A DNA stretch of 64,000 nucleotides from Janthinobacterium lividum. Its GTDB lineage: Bacteria; Pseudomonadota; Gammaproteobacteria; Burkholderiales; Burkholderiaceae_D. The stretch's first letter is position 1, and each line of letters opens with the position of its first letter. The notes below the pieces were generated by a model that was not told where the DNA came from, ran no database searches, and saw only the letters and a program-made list of their open reading frames with translations. The position numbers and the translations under genes were made by a program. This document shows, one piece after another, positions 24,545 to 33,823 of this stretch. Location: positions 5,084,001 through 5,148,000 of the forward strand of contig NZ_CP075583.1 in assembly GCF_023509035.1 (NCBI RefSeq), written 5' to 3'.

Positions 24545-25938
24545 GCGCGGCGCCAGTTGGTCGAGCCGTCAGGCTTGTCTTCAAGAATGATGCCCGCCGC
24601 CAACAGTTCAGCGCGGATCTTGTCGGACTGCGCGAAGTCGCGTGCTTTTTTCGCCGCGCTGCGCGCCGCAATCGCCGCTTCGATGCCGGCCGCCTCGTCG
24701 ACGCCACCGGCGGCAGCGCCGACGGTCGCTTGCAGGAATTGCTGCGGCGTACGTTCCAGCAAACCGAACACGCCCGCCAGGCACTTCAATTGACGCGCCA
24801 GGGCTGGGGATTTGCTCTTGTTGACTTCCGTCGCCAGGTCGAACAGGGCAGCCACAGCCAGCGGCGTATTGAAATCGTCATCCATGGCCTCGGCCACGCG
24901 CACGGCATGCGCTTCGCTCCAGTCGATGGCGCCCTCTTCCACCGCCACGTCGGCCAGCGCCGTGTACAAGCGTGTCAAGGACAGGCGCGCGTCGTCGAGG
25001 TGCACGTCCGAGTAATTCAGGGGGCTGCGGTAGTGCGCGCGCAGGATGAAGAAGCGGATCACTTCGGCATCGAACTTTTGCAGCACTTCACGGATGGTGA
25101 AGAAGTTACCGAGCGACTTGGACATTTTTTCATTGTCCAGGCGCACGAAGCCGTTATGGATCCAATAATTCACGCTGGTATGGCCGAACGCGCCTTCGGA
25201 TTGGGCGATCTCGTTTTCGTGGTGCGGAAATTGCAAGTCCGCGCCGCCGCCGTGGATGTCGAACTGTTCACCGAGCAAGGCGCACGACATGGCCGAGCAC
25301 TCGATATGCCAGCCCGGGCGACCCTTGCCCCATTTCGAGTCCCATTTGACTTCTTCCGGTTCCGCATCCTTCGACGACTTCCACAGCACGAAGTCGAGCG
25401 GATCGCGCTTGCCCGTGTTCACGTCCACGCGCTCGCCCGCGCGCAGGTCGTCGAGCGACTTGCCCGACAGCTTGCCGTAGTGGGGGAAATTGCGCACGGC
25501 GTAATTAACGTCGCCATCCGCACCCTGGTAAGCGAGATCCTTCGCTTCCAGCTGCTCGATCAGGCGCAGCATCTGTGGCACGTATTCGGTGGCGCGCGGC
25601 GTGTGGTCGGGCGTCAGGATGCCCAGCGCGGCCGTGTCTTCATCCATGTACCGGGTGAAACGCGTCGTCAGCTGGGAAATCGTCTCGCCGTTTTCCACGG
25701 CGCGGCGGATGATCTTGTCGTCGATGTCCGTAATGTTGCGCACATAGGTAACGTCAAAACCGGAGGCTTTCAGCCAGCGGTAGATGACGTCGAAGGCCAT
25801 CATCATGCGCGCATGGCCGATATGGCAATAATCGTAGATGGTCATGCCGCACACGTACATGCGTACCTTGCCCGCTTCCATCGGGACGAATACCTGCTTT
25901 TCGCGAGCCAGGGTGTTGTAAATCTTTAGATTGCTCAT
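24541..25938 (-). CDS. cysS: Cysteinyl-tRNA synthetase
   Basis: CysRS charges tRNA-Cys. The 465-aa class I synthetase has the HIGH motif as [14 protein letters not shown], zinc-ligand residues in [10 protein letters not shown] and [13 protein letters not shown], and the KMSKS loop as [18 protein letters not shown]. The ATG at 25938 ([10 protein letters not shown]) gives the family start; the longer in-frame extension is not conserved. It is the first gene of a leftward run cysS-glycosylase-accA-tilS. Confidence 0.97.
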   Translation of the reverse strand: MSNLKIYNTLAREKQVFVPMEAGKVRMYVCGMTIYDYCHIGHARMMMAFDVIYRWLKASGFDVTYVRNITDIDDKIIRRAVENGETISQLTTRFTRYMDEDTAALGILTPDHTPRATEYVPQMLRLIEQLEAKDLAYQGADGDVNYAVRNFPHYGKLSGKSLDDLRAGERVDVNTGKRDPLDFVLWKSSKDAEPEEVKWDSKWGKGRPGWHIECSAMSCALLGEQFDIHGGGADLQFPHHENEIAQSEGAFGHTSVNYWIHNGFVRLDNEKMSKSLGNFFTIREVLQKFDAEVIRFFILRAHYRSPLNYSDVHLDDARLSLTRLYTALADVAVEEGAIDWSEAHAVRVAEAMDDDFNTPLAVAALFDLATEVNKSKSPALARQLKCLAGVFGLLERTPQQFLQATVGAAAGGVDEAAGIEAAIAARSAAKKARDFAQSDKIRAELLAAGIILEDKPDGSTNWRRA

Positions 25939-26013
25939 CGTGCTTTGCAAGTGAAGCGGCCGCCAGCCTGGCAAAACGACAGACAGGCGCGGACACCAGG
26001 GGTGCCGCGCCAC

Positions 26014-26216
26014 TGAACTGCCGTGTGCGCCGAGACTGTACGACCCGCTATATTGTTGTTCTTGTTTGTTAGAATTAGGGCGTTAGCGGTCAAGTATAAC
26101 ATTGATAAAAACCATACTGGCCCGATATGAATCAGGTTTTTACGATGTTCAACCGAATTTTCACATCTTTACAATTAAAGCAAGTTTAAAGAAAAATAAC
26201 GATCAAGGACGCCTTC
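26014..26216. promoter_or_regulatory. Divergent promoter region between cysS and ppiA
   Basis: About 200 bp, AT-rich compared with the flanking genes, separating leftward cysS from the rightward cyclophilin pair. Promoters for both directions are expected here, but I see no pair of hexamers strong enough to assign. Confidence 0.4.
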
Positions 26217-26854
26217 ATGCAAGAAATCAAATCGAAACGCCTGTCTTTCCTGGCCCGCTTTTGCACCCTGTTTGCCGGCCTGACCCTGGGCAGCGCCGTC
26301 GTGGCAGCCGCACCTGCCCCCCTTCGGCTGCCCTCGACCCCACGCCGCACGTGGCCCTGAAAACCAGCATGGGCGAGATCGTGCTGGAACTGGACCAGGA
26401 AAAAGCGCCCCTAAGCGTGGCCAATTTCTTACAGTACGTCAAGAGTGGTTACTACAAAGGCACCGTGTTTCATCGCGTCATCGACGGCTTCATGATACAG
26501 GGCGGCGGCTTCGACAAGAACATGAAGCAGAAAGCCACCAAGGCGCCGATCAAGAATGAAGCGCAAAACGGCTTGCAAAACGTTACCTACAGCATCGCCA
26601 TGGCACGCACGGGCGACCCGCATTCGGCCACCGCGCAATTCTTCATCAACGTCAACGACAATGGCCCGCTCGACTACCCTGGCCGCGACGGCTTCGGCTA
26701 CACGGTGTTCGGCAAGGTCGTCAGCGGCATGGACGTGGTCGACAAGATCAAGGCCGTTCCCGTGGCGGACAAGGGCCCGCACCAGAACGTGCCGGTTACC
26801 CCCGTGGTGATCGAATCGGCGACTTTACTCAAGTCCGCGCCCGCAAAACTGTAA
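26217..26854 (+). pseudogene. ppiA: Periplasmic peptidyl-prolyl isomerase (cyclophilin), one-base frameshift
   Basis: A cyclophilin that would catalyse proline cis-trans isomerisation in the periplasm. The ATG at 26217 has AAGGA upstream and encodes a signal peptide ([21 protein letters not shown]). At the run of six C (26317-26322) the frame breaks; one more C would join it to [20 protein letters not shown] and give 212 aa. The catalytic domain is intact: [49 protein letters not shown]. The paralogue ppiB follows 71 bp downstream. Confidence 0.85.
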
Positions 26855-26925
26855 AATAGCGTTTTTGCGGCCCTGAACCACGGGGGCCGTTGAATCATTT
26901 ATCATCCAATTTATTAAGGATCATC

Positions 26926-27417
26926 ATGACCTCCGTCATCATCACCACCAATCTGGGCAAGATCACCGCTGAACTGGACGCCGAGAAAGCGCCGAAAACG
27001 GTTGCCAACTTCCTGGCCTACATGAAAGCCGGTCACTACGACAACACGATTTTCCACCGCGTCATCGACGGCTTCATGATCCAGGGCGGCGGTTTCGAGC
27101 CAGGCATGAAACAAAAGCCAGCCGACACCACCGTGGAAAACGAAGCCAAAAACGGCCTGAAAAACGATACGTACACGCTGGCCATGGCCCGCACGTCAGA
27201 TCCGCACTCGGCATCGGCCCAGTTCTTCATCAACATCAAGAACAACAGCTTCCTCGACTATCCAGGCCAGGACGGCTGGGGCTACGCCGTATTCGGTAAA
27301 GTCACCGAAGGCAAGGAAGTCGTCGACGCCATCCGCGCCGTGAAAACCTCGCGCGCCGGCATGTTCGCCGATGTGCCAGTGACGGACGTCATCATCGAGA
27401 AGGTAGAAGCCGCTTAA
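26926..27417 (+). CDS. ppiB: Cytoplasmic peptidyl-prolyl isomerase (cyclophilin B)
   Basis: A 163-aa cyclophilin without a signal peptide, so cytoplasmic. It shares [20 protein letters not shown] and MARTSDPHSASAQFFINIK with the preceding ppiA and is probably its paralogue. The active-site Arg (FHRVIDGF) and Gln (AQFFI) are present. The ATG at 26926 has AAGGA 6 bases upstream. It precedes lpxH, a gene order frequent in Burkholderiales. Confidence 0.95.
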   Translation: MTSVIITTNLGKITAELDAEKAPKTVANFLAYMKAGHYDNTIFHRVIDGFMIQGGGFEPGMKQKPADTTVENEAKNGLKNDTYTLAMARTSDPHSASAQFFINIKNNSFLDYPGQDGWGYAVFGKVTEGKEVVDAIRAVKTSRAGMFADVPVTDVIIEKVEAA

Positions 27418-27497
27418 TCAGGCTCTGGCATCATGAATAACAGGCATTGCAGCGTTTTCGCCTCTCCATGCACTTCACTTTTTGGGAGCGTTGAACG

Positions 27498-28259
27498 ATG
27501 ACAATGCCTGCCGCACTCTTTATTTCCGACCTGCATCTGCAGAGCTCGCACCCGCGCACCAGTGCCGCGTTTCTTTCTTTCCTGGAACACCATGCGCAAT
27601 ATGCGCAAGCGCTGTATCTATTAGGCGACCTGTTCGAATACTGGGCCGGTGACGATGACCTGGAAGACCCGTTCAATGCGCGCATGACGGCCGCCATCCG
27701 CGCCGTCAGCGATGCTGGCGTGCACGTGTACTGGATCGCCGGCAACCGCGACTTTCTTGTCGGCTCCGGATTTGCCGCCGCCGCCGGTGCTACCCTGCTC
27801 AGCGAACCGCACGTGGCCACGATTGCCGGCCAGCGCATCGTCTTGCTGCATGGCGACGCCGAATGCACGAAAGACGTGCAATACATGGAGTTCCGCGCCA
27901 TGGTGCGCCAGCCCGCCTGGCAAAAACAGTTTCTCTCCATGCCGCTGGCGCAGCGCAAGGCCATCATCGATGGCTTGCGTCAAAGCAGCCGCGAGCACAA
28001 TGGCGAAAAATCCATGGACATCATGGATGTCACCGCCGACGCTGTCGCGCAAGTGTTTGCCGAACACGCCAGCACCGTCATGATTCACGGCCATACGCAC
28101 CGCCCCGCCCTGCACCAGGTCGACAATACCTTGCGCTATGTCTTGCCTGACTGGGAATGCGACGTGACTGCGCCGGAACAGGCACGCGGCGGCTGGATCG
28201 CCATCGATGCGCACGGCAATATCACGCGCCACGATCTCAGCGGCAACATCATCGACTAG
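27498..28259 (+). CDS. lpxH: UDP-2,3-diacylglucosamine diphosphatase
   Basis: LpxH hydrolyses UDP-2,3-diacylglucosamine to lipid X in lipid A synthesis, peripheral to the inner membrane. The 253-aa protein has the metallophosphoesterase metal-binding motifs FISDLHL near the start, LLGDLFEYW, GNRDFL, HGDAEC, and the C-terminal HGHTHRPALH. The DLHL start and length match the family. It follows ppiB with an 80-bp gap. Confidence 0.95.
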   Translation: MTMPAALFISDLHLQSSHPRTSAAFLSFLEHHAQYAQALYLLGDLFEYWAGDDDLEDPFNARMTAAIRAVSDAGVHVYWIAGNRDFLVGSGFAAAAGATLLSEPHVATIAGQRIVLLHGDAECTKDVQYMEFRAMVRQPAWQKQFLSMPLAQRKAIIDGLRQSSREHNGEKSMDIMDVTADAVAQVFAEHASTVMIHGHTHRPALHQVDNTLRYVLPDWECDVTAPEQARGGWIAIDAHGNITRHDLSGNIID

Positions 28260-28328
28260 GCCTGCGCCGACCACCGCACGGGCGTTTGTCCGATAGCCGC
28301 GCCCGCCTGACCTTGCTGTAATGGCGCC

Positions 28329-29048
28329 ATGCATACTGTTTACATCGGCACGGCCGGCTGGAGCCTTTCCAGCGCCGCCGCCAGCCACTTCCCCCGCGAT
28401 GGCAGCCACCTGCAGCGCTATGCTCAGGTGCTTGACTGCGTGGAAATCAACAGCTCCTTCTACCGCCCGCACCAGCCCGTCACTTACGCGCGCTGGGCTG
28501 CCAGCGTGCCTGAGCACTTCCGCTTCAGCGTGAAATTGCCACGCAGCATCACGCACGAACGGCGTTTGCGCGACTATGCGGCCGAACTGGATCGCTTTGC
28601 GGGGGAAGTCTTGCAACTGGGCACAAAACTGGGCTGCGTGCTGGTGCAGCTACCGCCCAGCCTGCGTTTCGATGTGGACGTGGCCGCCGCATTTTTCCAT
28701 GCGCTGCGCCAACGCTTCGGCGGCATGCTCGCTTGCGAAGCGCGCCACCCCAGCTGGTTCGAGGCAGGCGCGACCGAGCTGTTAACGCTGCAGCGCATCA
28801 CGCGCGTGCGCGCCGATCCGCCTGCGGGACAGCCGGGCCCGCACGTGCCGACGACGAGCGTGGCCTACCTGCGCTTGCACGGCAGCCCGAAAATATACTA
28901 TTCGGACTATCCGGCAGATTACCTCGCGGCGCTGGCCGCCGAATTGCGCACACCAGCGCACGCGGGCAGCTGGTGCATCTTCGACAACACGGCGGCCGGG
29001 GCCGCCCTGTTCAATGCGCTGGACTTACACGCACAGATCAGCGCCTAG
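28329..29048 (+). CDS. DUF72 family protein (YecE-like)
   Basis: A 239-aa protein of the DUF72 family, TIM-barrel-like proteins of unknown biochemical role. Recognisable parts are YIGTAGWSLS at the N-terminus, CVEINSSFYRPHQPVTYARW, FRFSVKLPRSITHE, and YLRLHGSPKIYYSDY. The stop codon overlaps that of the convergent NHL lipoprotein by four bases. Nothing nearby explains its role. Confidence 0.85.
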   Translation: MHTVYIGTAGWSLSSAAASHFPRDGSHLQRYAQVLDCVEINSSFYRPHQPVTYARWAASVPEHFRFSVKLPRSITHERRLRDYAAELDRFAGEVLQLGTKLGCVLVQLPPSLRFDVDVAAAFFHALRQRFGGMLACEARHPSWFEAGATELLTLQRITRVRADPPAGQPGPHVPTTSVAYLRLHGSPKIYYSDYPADYLAALAAELRTPAHAGSWCIFDNTAAGAALFNALDLHAQISA

Positions 29049-31306
29049 GGCAACGGCGTCTGCAGCACCGCCTGGGTCGTGAAACCGTACAAGGTACCGT
29101 TGCCGAAGGCGAGGATACTGATGTCCGGATGGCCCCATGCCAATGCTGGCGTGGAAATGACGCCAGCCGTATTGATCTTGCGCACCCAGCCTTGGCCGCT
29201 CAGGTACAGATTGTCGCTCGTATCGAAGGCCAGGCTGGGCGCCCCCGAAAACGGCAAGCCGCCTACGCCTGGCGGACCATCGCCGCCGCTGCCCTTGTTG
29301 AGGGTACCGGCAAAAACGCTGGCCTTGCCCGTGCGATCGGCCCTGAAGACGACTTGATGCACATTATCGTCAAAATACAGATTGCCCTTGCTGTCAAAAA
29401 CCAAGCTGCCCGGGTCCATATACTCCCAGCCATACCCCGTGTCGCCCAGCGAGCGCATCATGGACTCAAATGACAGGAACGCCGAGAACGTTCCGCCGGG
29501 AGGGCGGCGGAAGATGCCGTCGGGGCCCCAGCCCAGCCAGGCCATATAGCCCTCCTTGTCGATCGCCAGCCGATACTGCAAAGGTTTGCCGGTGCCGACA
29601 GGTAAAGCTTCCTGTGTCGAGACCTGGCCATCCTTGCTGATCTTGCGCAGGTTAAACGTAGTGCCAGCAGCTGTCTTGTCAGCAAAATAAACGGCACCAT
29701 CCTTGTCGCAGGCTATCGCGACAGGACCAAGCATCGTCGCGCTTGCGCGCGGCCCGTCATTGCTGCCTGCCTGGCCGGCAATACCCGCGTAGACACTGAA
29801 AGCTCCGTCCGGCGTCACACGGCGCAACACCTTGTTTGTCATATCGAGCAAATAGACGTTGCCCGCAGGATCGCTGCACATGCCCGAGCTACCCACGTAA
29901 CCCACGCGGGCCGCCCCGCCGACAGCTTCGGTCACCCCCATATTGCCCGGCATGAAAGGCATGGCGGACAACACCTTTGTCGCATCGAACCGGACCAACC
30001 GGTGCTTGTTGGCATCGTGGACTATCATGCCGCCTGAAGACTCCAGCAACAGGGAATTGAGATACGTCCAGCCGGCGGAAGCGCCAGCCGCATCGGTCAC
30101 CGTCCCGCCAACCAAGGTAGTCACGTCACCATCCGGCGTCATGCGGCGGATAGCGGTGGCGTCAGCCACCAGCACATTGCCGTCACGGTCGGCCGCCATG
30201 CCGCGAATATTGCGGAAGCTGGCGGCGGCGCCTTTGCCATCCTCGCTCACACGCTTGTTACTTCCCGCAACCACGACGGCCACTCCCTGCTGCCAACGAT
30301 ATATCCGGCTGCCAATCCCGTCGCTGAAGTAGATCGTGCCGCTGGCATCGACGGCCAGTTGCGACGGGGATTTCTTGAACCCCTTGCCATCGACCAGCGT
30401 CTCGGAACTGACGAGTCCCGCGGGCGTCACCCGGCGAATCATTTGCCGCTCAGCATCAGCAAGCAGGACATCGCCATTACTATCCATGGCCATGCCCGTA
30501 GTCCAGCCGAATTGCGCCAGTGCACCTTGCCCATCAGCGACCACTGCTTCCGAAGCAGACCAGTCGCACGCCGCGCTGCGCTGTCCTGCGACCGTGCTGA
30601 CCACGCCGGCTGGCGTAATCTTGCGCAAGAGGGCATTGCAATTGTCGAAAAGATACAGATTCGCCGCGCGATCGATGACCAGGGTCGAAATCCCGCCACT
30701 CATGTGGAAAGTGGCTGCGGTTGCGGCGCCATCGTCGGCGCCTGGCTTGCCAGAAATGCCCGCGTACACGCTCAAGGCGCCGGCAGGCGTGACCTTATGG
30801 ATGACTTGTCGCACAGCATCGGCGATGTAATAGTTGCCGGTCACATCCTGCACCATGCCGGACACATTCTGGATTTTCTCCTGCACGCCCGCCAGCACAA
30901 CTGGCAGGCAACGCACGGCGAGCGTGTTGACGTCCGCATTGCCCACCGTCGCTGCAGCTTTCGCAATGATGCACCCCAGGCCTTCCGACGTGCTGTCGAT
31001 CTTGCCTTCATAACTGGCGCCAGCCGCCAGCTTGCCCGCAAAATTAAAGGCGCCGTTGGCGGTGATGGTGACTTTGTCGCTGCCGTTCGCCAGCACCACC
31101 TGGGCGCCAGGAACCAGGCCGCTGACCGTGCCGCCCACCAGGTAGCGCGGCGCTTCGGTAGCCGGTACGATGGGTGCCGTGGGGGTGCCAGAATCACCGG
31201 AACCGCCTCCACAGGCGCTCAGTCCAGCCAACAGGACAGCACCAGAGCCGGCACGCCTGAACAGGATTTGCAATTTGCCATATCGATTTATCATTGCTGC
31301 TTTCAT
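29045..31306 (-). CDS. NHL-repeat beta-propeller lipoprotein
   Basis: A lipoprotein of about 753 aa with lipobox LLAGLSAC followed by a GGGSGDSG linker, so probably outer-membrane anchored. Residues after about 140 contain many NHL-type blades with the pattern I-x-K-V-T-P-A-G-x-x-S-V-Y-A-G and x-P-x-G-x-A-x-D-x-x-G-N-V-Y; at least ten can be seen, enough for one or two propellers. Such proteins often bind protein or carbohydrate. The start is uncertain: ATG 31306 lacks a good ribosome binding site, and a TTG at 31354 or the ATG at 31294 are alternatives. It is divergent from the GntR operon. Confidence 0.78.
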   Translation of the reverse strand: MKAAMINRYGKLQILFRRAGSGAVLLAGLSACGGGSGDSGTPTAPIVPATEAPRYLVGGTVSGLVPGAQVVLANGSDKVTITANGAFNFAGKLAAGASYEGKIDSTSEGLGCIIAKAAATVGNADVNTLAVRCLPVVLAGVQEKIQNVSGMVQDVTGNYYIADAVRQVIHKVTPAGALSVYAGISGKPGADDGAATAATFHMSGGISTLVIDRAANLYLFDNCNALLRKITPAGVVSTVAGQRSAACDWSASEAVVADGQGALAQFGWTTGMAMDSNGDVLLADAERQMIRRVTPAGLVSSETLVDGKGFKKSPSQLAVDASGTIYFSDGIGSRIYRWQQGVAVVVAGSNKRVSEDGKGAAASFRNIRGMAADRDGNVLVADATAIRRMTPDGDVTTLVGGTVTDAAGASAGWTYLNSLLLESSGGMIVHDANKHRLVRFDATKVLSAMPFMPGNMGVTEAVGGAARVGYVGSSGMCSDPAGNVYLLDMTNKVLRRVTPDGAFSVYAGIAGQAGSNDGPRASATMLGPVAIACDKDGAVYFADKTAAGTTFNLRKISKDGQVSTQEALPVGTGKPLQYRLAIDKEGYMAWLGWGPDGIFRRPPGGTFSAFLSFESMMRSLGDTGYGWEYMDPGSLVFDSKGNLYFDDNVHQVVFRADRTGKASVFAGTLNKGSGGDGPPGVGGLPFSGAPSLAFDTSDNLYLSGQGWVRKINTAGVISTPALAWGHPDISILAFGNGTLYGFTTQAVLQTPLP

Positions 31307-31400
31307 GGTTACCAGCGACGACTTCCGCCAAAAGTTATCAAGTAAGATTCTCAAACACGCAACATTATAGTTTCCTTATGGATAGAAAAACATGAATATG

Positions 31401-31438
31401 TTGACATTTGAATTTTTACTGTTATAGTTAACTACAAC
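31401..31438 (+). promoter_or_regulatory. Sigma-70 promoter with palindromic operator for the GntR-ABC operon
   Basis: TTGACA at 31401-31406 and TATAGT at 31423-31428 with a 16-bp spacer form a good promoter. The -10 lies inside GTTATAGTTAACTACAAC (31421-31438), an 18-bp near-perfect palindrome (16 of 18 positions symmetric) centred on TAGTTAACTA. A dimeric GntR/YtrA-type repressor encoded just downstream would block RNA polymerase here, giving autoregulation. Confidence 0.7.
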
Positions 31439-31465
31439 ACCAACTCAATACATCACGGAGCTTCG

Positions 31466-31525
31466 ATGCCTACAGCATTTTTCACGCGCCGCACCGCCCC
31501 GCCGTTGTCGGAGCGTATCCCATGA
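31466..31525 (+). CDS. Possible 19-aa leader peptide upstream of gntR
   Basis: An ATG at 31466 preceded by CACGGAG opens a 19-codon frame (MPTAFFTRRTAPPLSERIP) whose stop overlaps the gntR start as ATGA. The good ribosome binding site and exact overlap suggest it is translated and coupled to gntR, which itself has no strong ribosome binding site. It is too short to compare with families. Confidence 0.4.
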   Translation: MPTAFFTRRTAPPLSERIP

Positions 31526-31902
31526 GCACGGAATGGAACGACAATAGCCCCATCTACCGCCAGCTCAAGGCCAGGGTGGTGGGCATGATGCTCGATGGCG
31601 TGCTGCAGTCTGGCGACGCCTTGCCTTCGGTGCGCCAGGTGGCGGCCGATTATCAATTGAATCCCATCACGGTTTCGCGCGCCTATCAGGAACTGGTCGA
31701 CGATGCCCTGGTGGAAAAACGCAGAGGACTCGGTATGTACGTCTTGGAAGGCGCCCGCGACAAATTGCTGGCCAGTGAACGCGAGCGCTTCCTGCGCGAA
31801 GAATGGCCGGCCTTGCTGGAACACATCACCCGCCTGGGCTTGGACCTCGAGCAACTACTGCAAGCGAGCCGCAACGGCGGCGCACACGGAGAGAACGCAT
31901 GA
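31522..31902 (+). CDS. GntR-family transcriptional regulator, YtrA subfamily
   Basis: A 126-aa regulator. The N-terminal winged helix includes PIYRQLKARVVGMMLDGVLQSGDALPSVRQVAADYQLNPITVSRAYQELVDDALVEKRRG, a textbook GntR DNA-binding domain; the C-terminal part is only about 50 residues, typical of YtrA regulators that control ABC-2 transporters. It overlaps the downstream ATPase gene by 4 bp (ATGA). The palindrome over its promoter is the likely operator. Confidence 0.92.
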   Translation: MSTEWNDNSPIYRQLKARVVGMMLDGVLQSGDALPSVRQVAADYQLNPITVSRAYQELVDDALVEKRRGLGMYVLEGARDKLLASERERFLREEWPALLEHITRLGLDLEQLLQASRNGGAHGENA

Positions 31903-32771
31903 ATGCATTGAACAAGGACAGCGTCATCAGCGCGCGCGGCCTGCGCAAGCAATATGGCAAGCAGGTGGCCATTGCCGACATCAGCTTCGATATCGCGCCG
32001 GGGCGCATCGTTGGCTTGATCGGGCCTAACGGTTCCGGCAAGACCACTACCCTGAAAGCCATCCTGGGCCTGACGGGCTTCGAGGGCGAGCTGTCGGTGC
32101 TGGGCCGCGATCCCCGCGTGCAGCGCGACGCGCTGATGGAAGACGTGTGCTTCATCGCCGACGTGGCCATCCTGCCGGGCTGGCTGCGCGTGGCCGACGC
32201 CATCGATTTCGTTGCCGGCGTGCATACACGTTTCGACCGCAGCAAGGCCGAACGCTACCTGGCCCACACCAAACTGTCGCCGAAGATGAAGGTCAAGGCC
32301 ATGTCGAAAGGCATGGTGGTGCAGCTGCACCTGGCACTGGTGATGGCCATCGACGCCAAGCTGCTGGTGCTCGACGAGCCGACCCTGGGCCTGGACATTC
32401 TGTACCGCAAGCAGTTCTACCAGAACCTGCTGGAAGACTATTTCGATGAAAACAAGACCATCGTCATCACCACGCACCAGATCGAGGAAGTGGAACACAT
32501 CCTCAGCGACCTGATGTTCATCCGTGACGGCAAGATCGTGCTGGCCTCGAGCATGGAAGAGGTGGGCGAGCGCTATAGCGAGGTGATGGTGGGCCCGCAG
32601 CACGTCAATCCGGCGCGCGCCCTGCAGCCGATCAGCGAACGCAGCGTGTTCGGCAAGTCGGTGATGCTGTTCGATGGCGTCGCCCGCACCCAACTGGCCG
32701 CCCTGGGCGAAGTACGCACGCCCAGCCTGGCTGACCTGTTTGTCGCGACCATGAAAGGATCGTACCAATGA
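31899..32771 (+). CDS. ABC transporter ATP-binding protein (YtrB-like)
   Basis: A 290-aa ATPase of an ABC-2 type exporter. Walker A is GPNGSGKTTTLKA (near residue 49), Walker B is LLVLDEPTLGLD, and the switch histidine is in TTHQIEEVEH. The signature loop reads MSKGMVVQLHLAL in place of LSGGQ, as in YtrB-type proteins. It overlaps both neighbours by 4 bp, so regulator, ATPase and permease form one operon. The substrate is unknown; YtrA-regulated systems are often tied to envelope stress. Confidence 0.92.
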   Translation: MNALNKDSVISARGLRKQYGKQVAIADISFDIAPGRIVGLIGPNGSGKTTTLKAILGLTGFEGELSVLGRDPRVQRDALMEDVCFIADVAILPGWLRVADAIDFVAGVHTRFDRSKAERYLAHTKLSPKMKVKAMSKGMVVQLHLALVMAIDAKLLVLDEPTLGLDILYRKQFYQNLLEDYFDENKTIVITTHQIEEVEHILSDLMFIRDGKIVLASSMEEVGERYSEVMVGPQHVNPARALQPISERSVFGKSVMLFDGVARTQLAALGEVRTPSLADLFVATMKGSYQ

Positions 32772-33769
32772 GTATTTCCCCTGCAAACAAGATGCAATGG
32801 CTGATCCGGCGTGAGTTGTGGGAACACAAGGGCATGCTGGTGTGGACGCCTGCCCTGATCGGCGTCGTCATGACGGTGCTGGGCGCCCTGATGGCGGCCG
32901 CGACCGTCGCAAAGAGCAAAATGCACACGGCGCTCATCGTCAATGGCGAGGAAATTTCCTGGAGCACCGTCTTCAATACGCGCACCTTTGGCCCGCGCCG
33001 CACGGAATTCATCGACGCCGTCGCCAACAACTACACGTACGCGGCTGCGCCGCTGTTCCTGGCACTGGGCTTCCTGGTGTTTTTCTATTGCCTGAGCGCC
33101 CTGCATGACGACCGCCGCGACCGCAGCGTGCTGTTCTGGAAATCGCTGCCCGTCTCGGACACGCAGACGGTGCTGTCAAAAGCGGCCATCGCCCTGCTGG
33201 TCGCGCCGCTGATCGTGGCCGCCGCCGCCAGCCTGACTTCGCTGGCCCTGATCCTCATCCTGAGCGGCGTGCTGGCGGCCAACGGCATCCACGTGTTTGC
33301 CGAACTGCTCGGCTCTTCCGGCCTGTATCTGGGACCGCTGCGCGTGTTTGGCTTGCTGCCCGTGTATTGCCTGTGGGCCTTGCCGACGGTGGGCTGGCTG
33401 CTGATGGTATCGAGCTGGGCCAAGTCGAAAGTCTTCGTGTGGGCCGTCGGCGTGCCCTTGCTGCTGCTGATCCTGACAGTCTGGGCCGGCAAGCTGACGC
33501 AGACGGAAAACGATCTCAGCTGGATACAGATGAATGTCATCGGGCGCGCCCTGCTGGGCACTCTCCCCGGCAGCTGGTACCTGTTCGAGCCGGAACTGCT
33601 GCCGCGCATGCACGCCATGGCAGAAGGGGGATCGCACATGACACGCATCGATGTGTTCAGCAATTCCTGGTCCAGCCTGGCCTTGCCAGCCGCCTGGCTG
33701 GGCGCAGCGGCAGGCGCGGCGCTGATTTACGCCGCCATCCGCCTGCGAAGCTGGCGCGAGGAAGGCTGA
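32768..33769 (+). CDS. ABC-2 transporter permease
   Basis: A 333-aa membrane protein with about six hydrophobic segments (near residues 25-45, 95-115, 140-175, 195-215, 230-250, 305-325). The segment LSALHDDRRDRSVLFWKSLPVSDTQTVLSK is typical of ABC-2 permeases, where a cytosolic loop couples to the ATPase. It is the last gene of the GntR operon, followed by a terminator. Confidence 0.88.
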   Translation: MSISPANKMQWLIRRELWEHKGMLVWTPALIGVVMTVLGALMAAATVAKSKMHTALIVNGEEISWSTVFNTRTFGPRRTEFIDAVANNYTYAAAPLFLALGFLVFFYCLSALHDDRRDRSVLFWKSLPVSDTQTVLSKAAIALLVAPLIVAAAASLTSLALILILSGVLAANGIHVFAELLGSSGLYLGPLRVFGLLPVYCLWALPTVGWLLMVSSWAKSKVFVWAVGVPLLLLILTVWAGKLTQTENDLSWIQMNVIGRALLGTLPGSWYLFEPELLPRMHAMAEGGSHMTRIDVFSNSWSSLALPAAWLGAAAGAALIYAAIRLRSWREEG

Positions 33770-33796
33770 CAGCGCAATATCATCACTACCCCATAC

Positions 33797-33823
33797 AAAA
33801 CGCCCCGCCCGCCGGGGCGTTTT
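33797..33823 (+). terminator. Intrinsic terminator of the GntR-ABC operon
   Basis: A stem-loop with arms AAAACGCCCCG and CGGGGCGTTTT and a short loop, ending in a T-run, lies 28 bp after the permease stop. It can act in both directions because the left arm starts with an A-run. Confidence 0.85.

Noticed and set aside
26855..26925. Possible terminator between ppiA and ppiB (CGGCCC/GGGGCCG stem)
   Set aside because: The stem is short and has no T-run; it does not convincingly separate the two genes.
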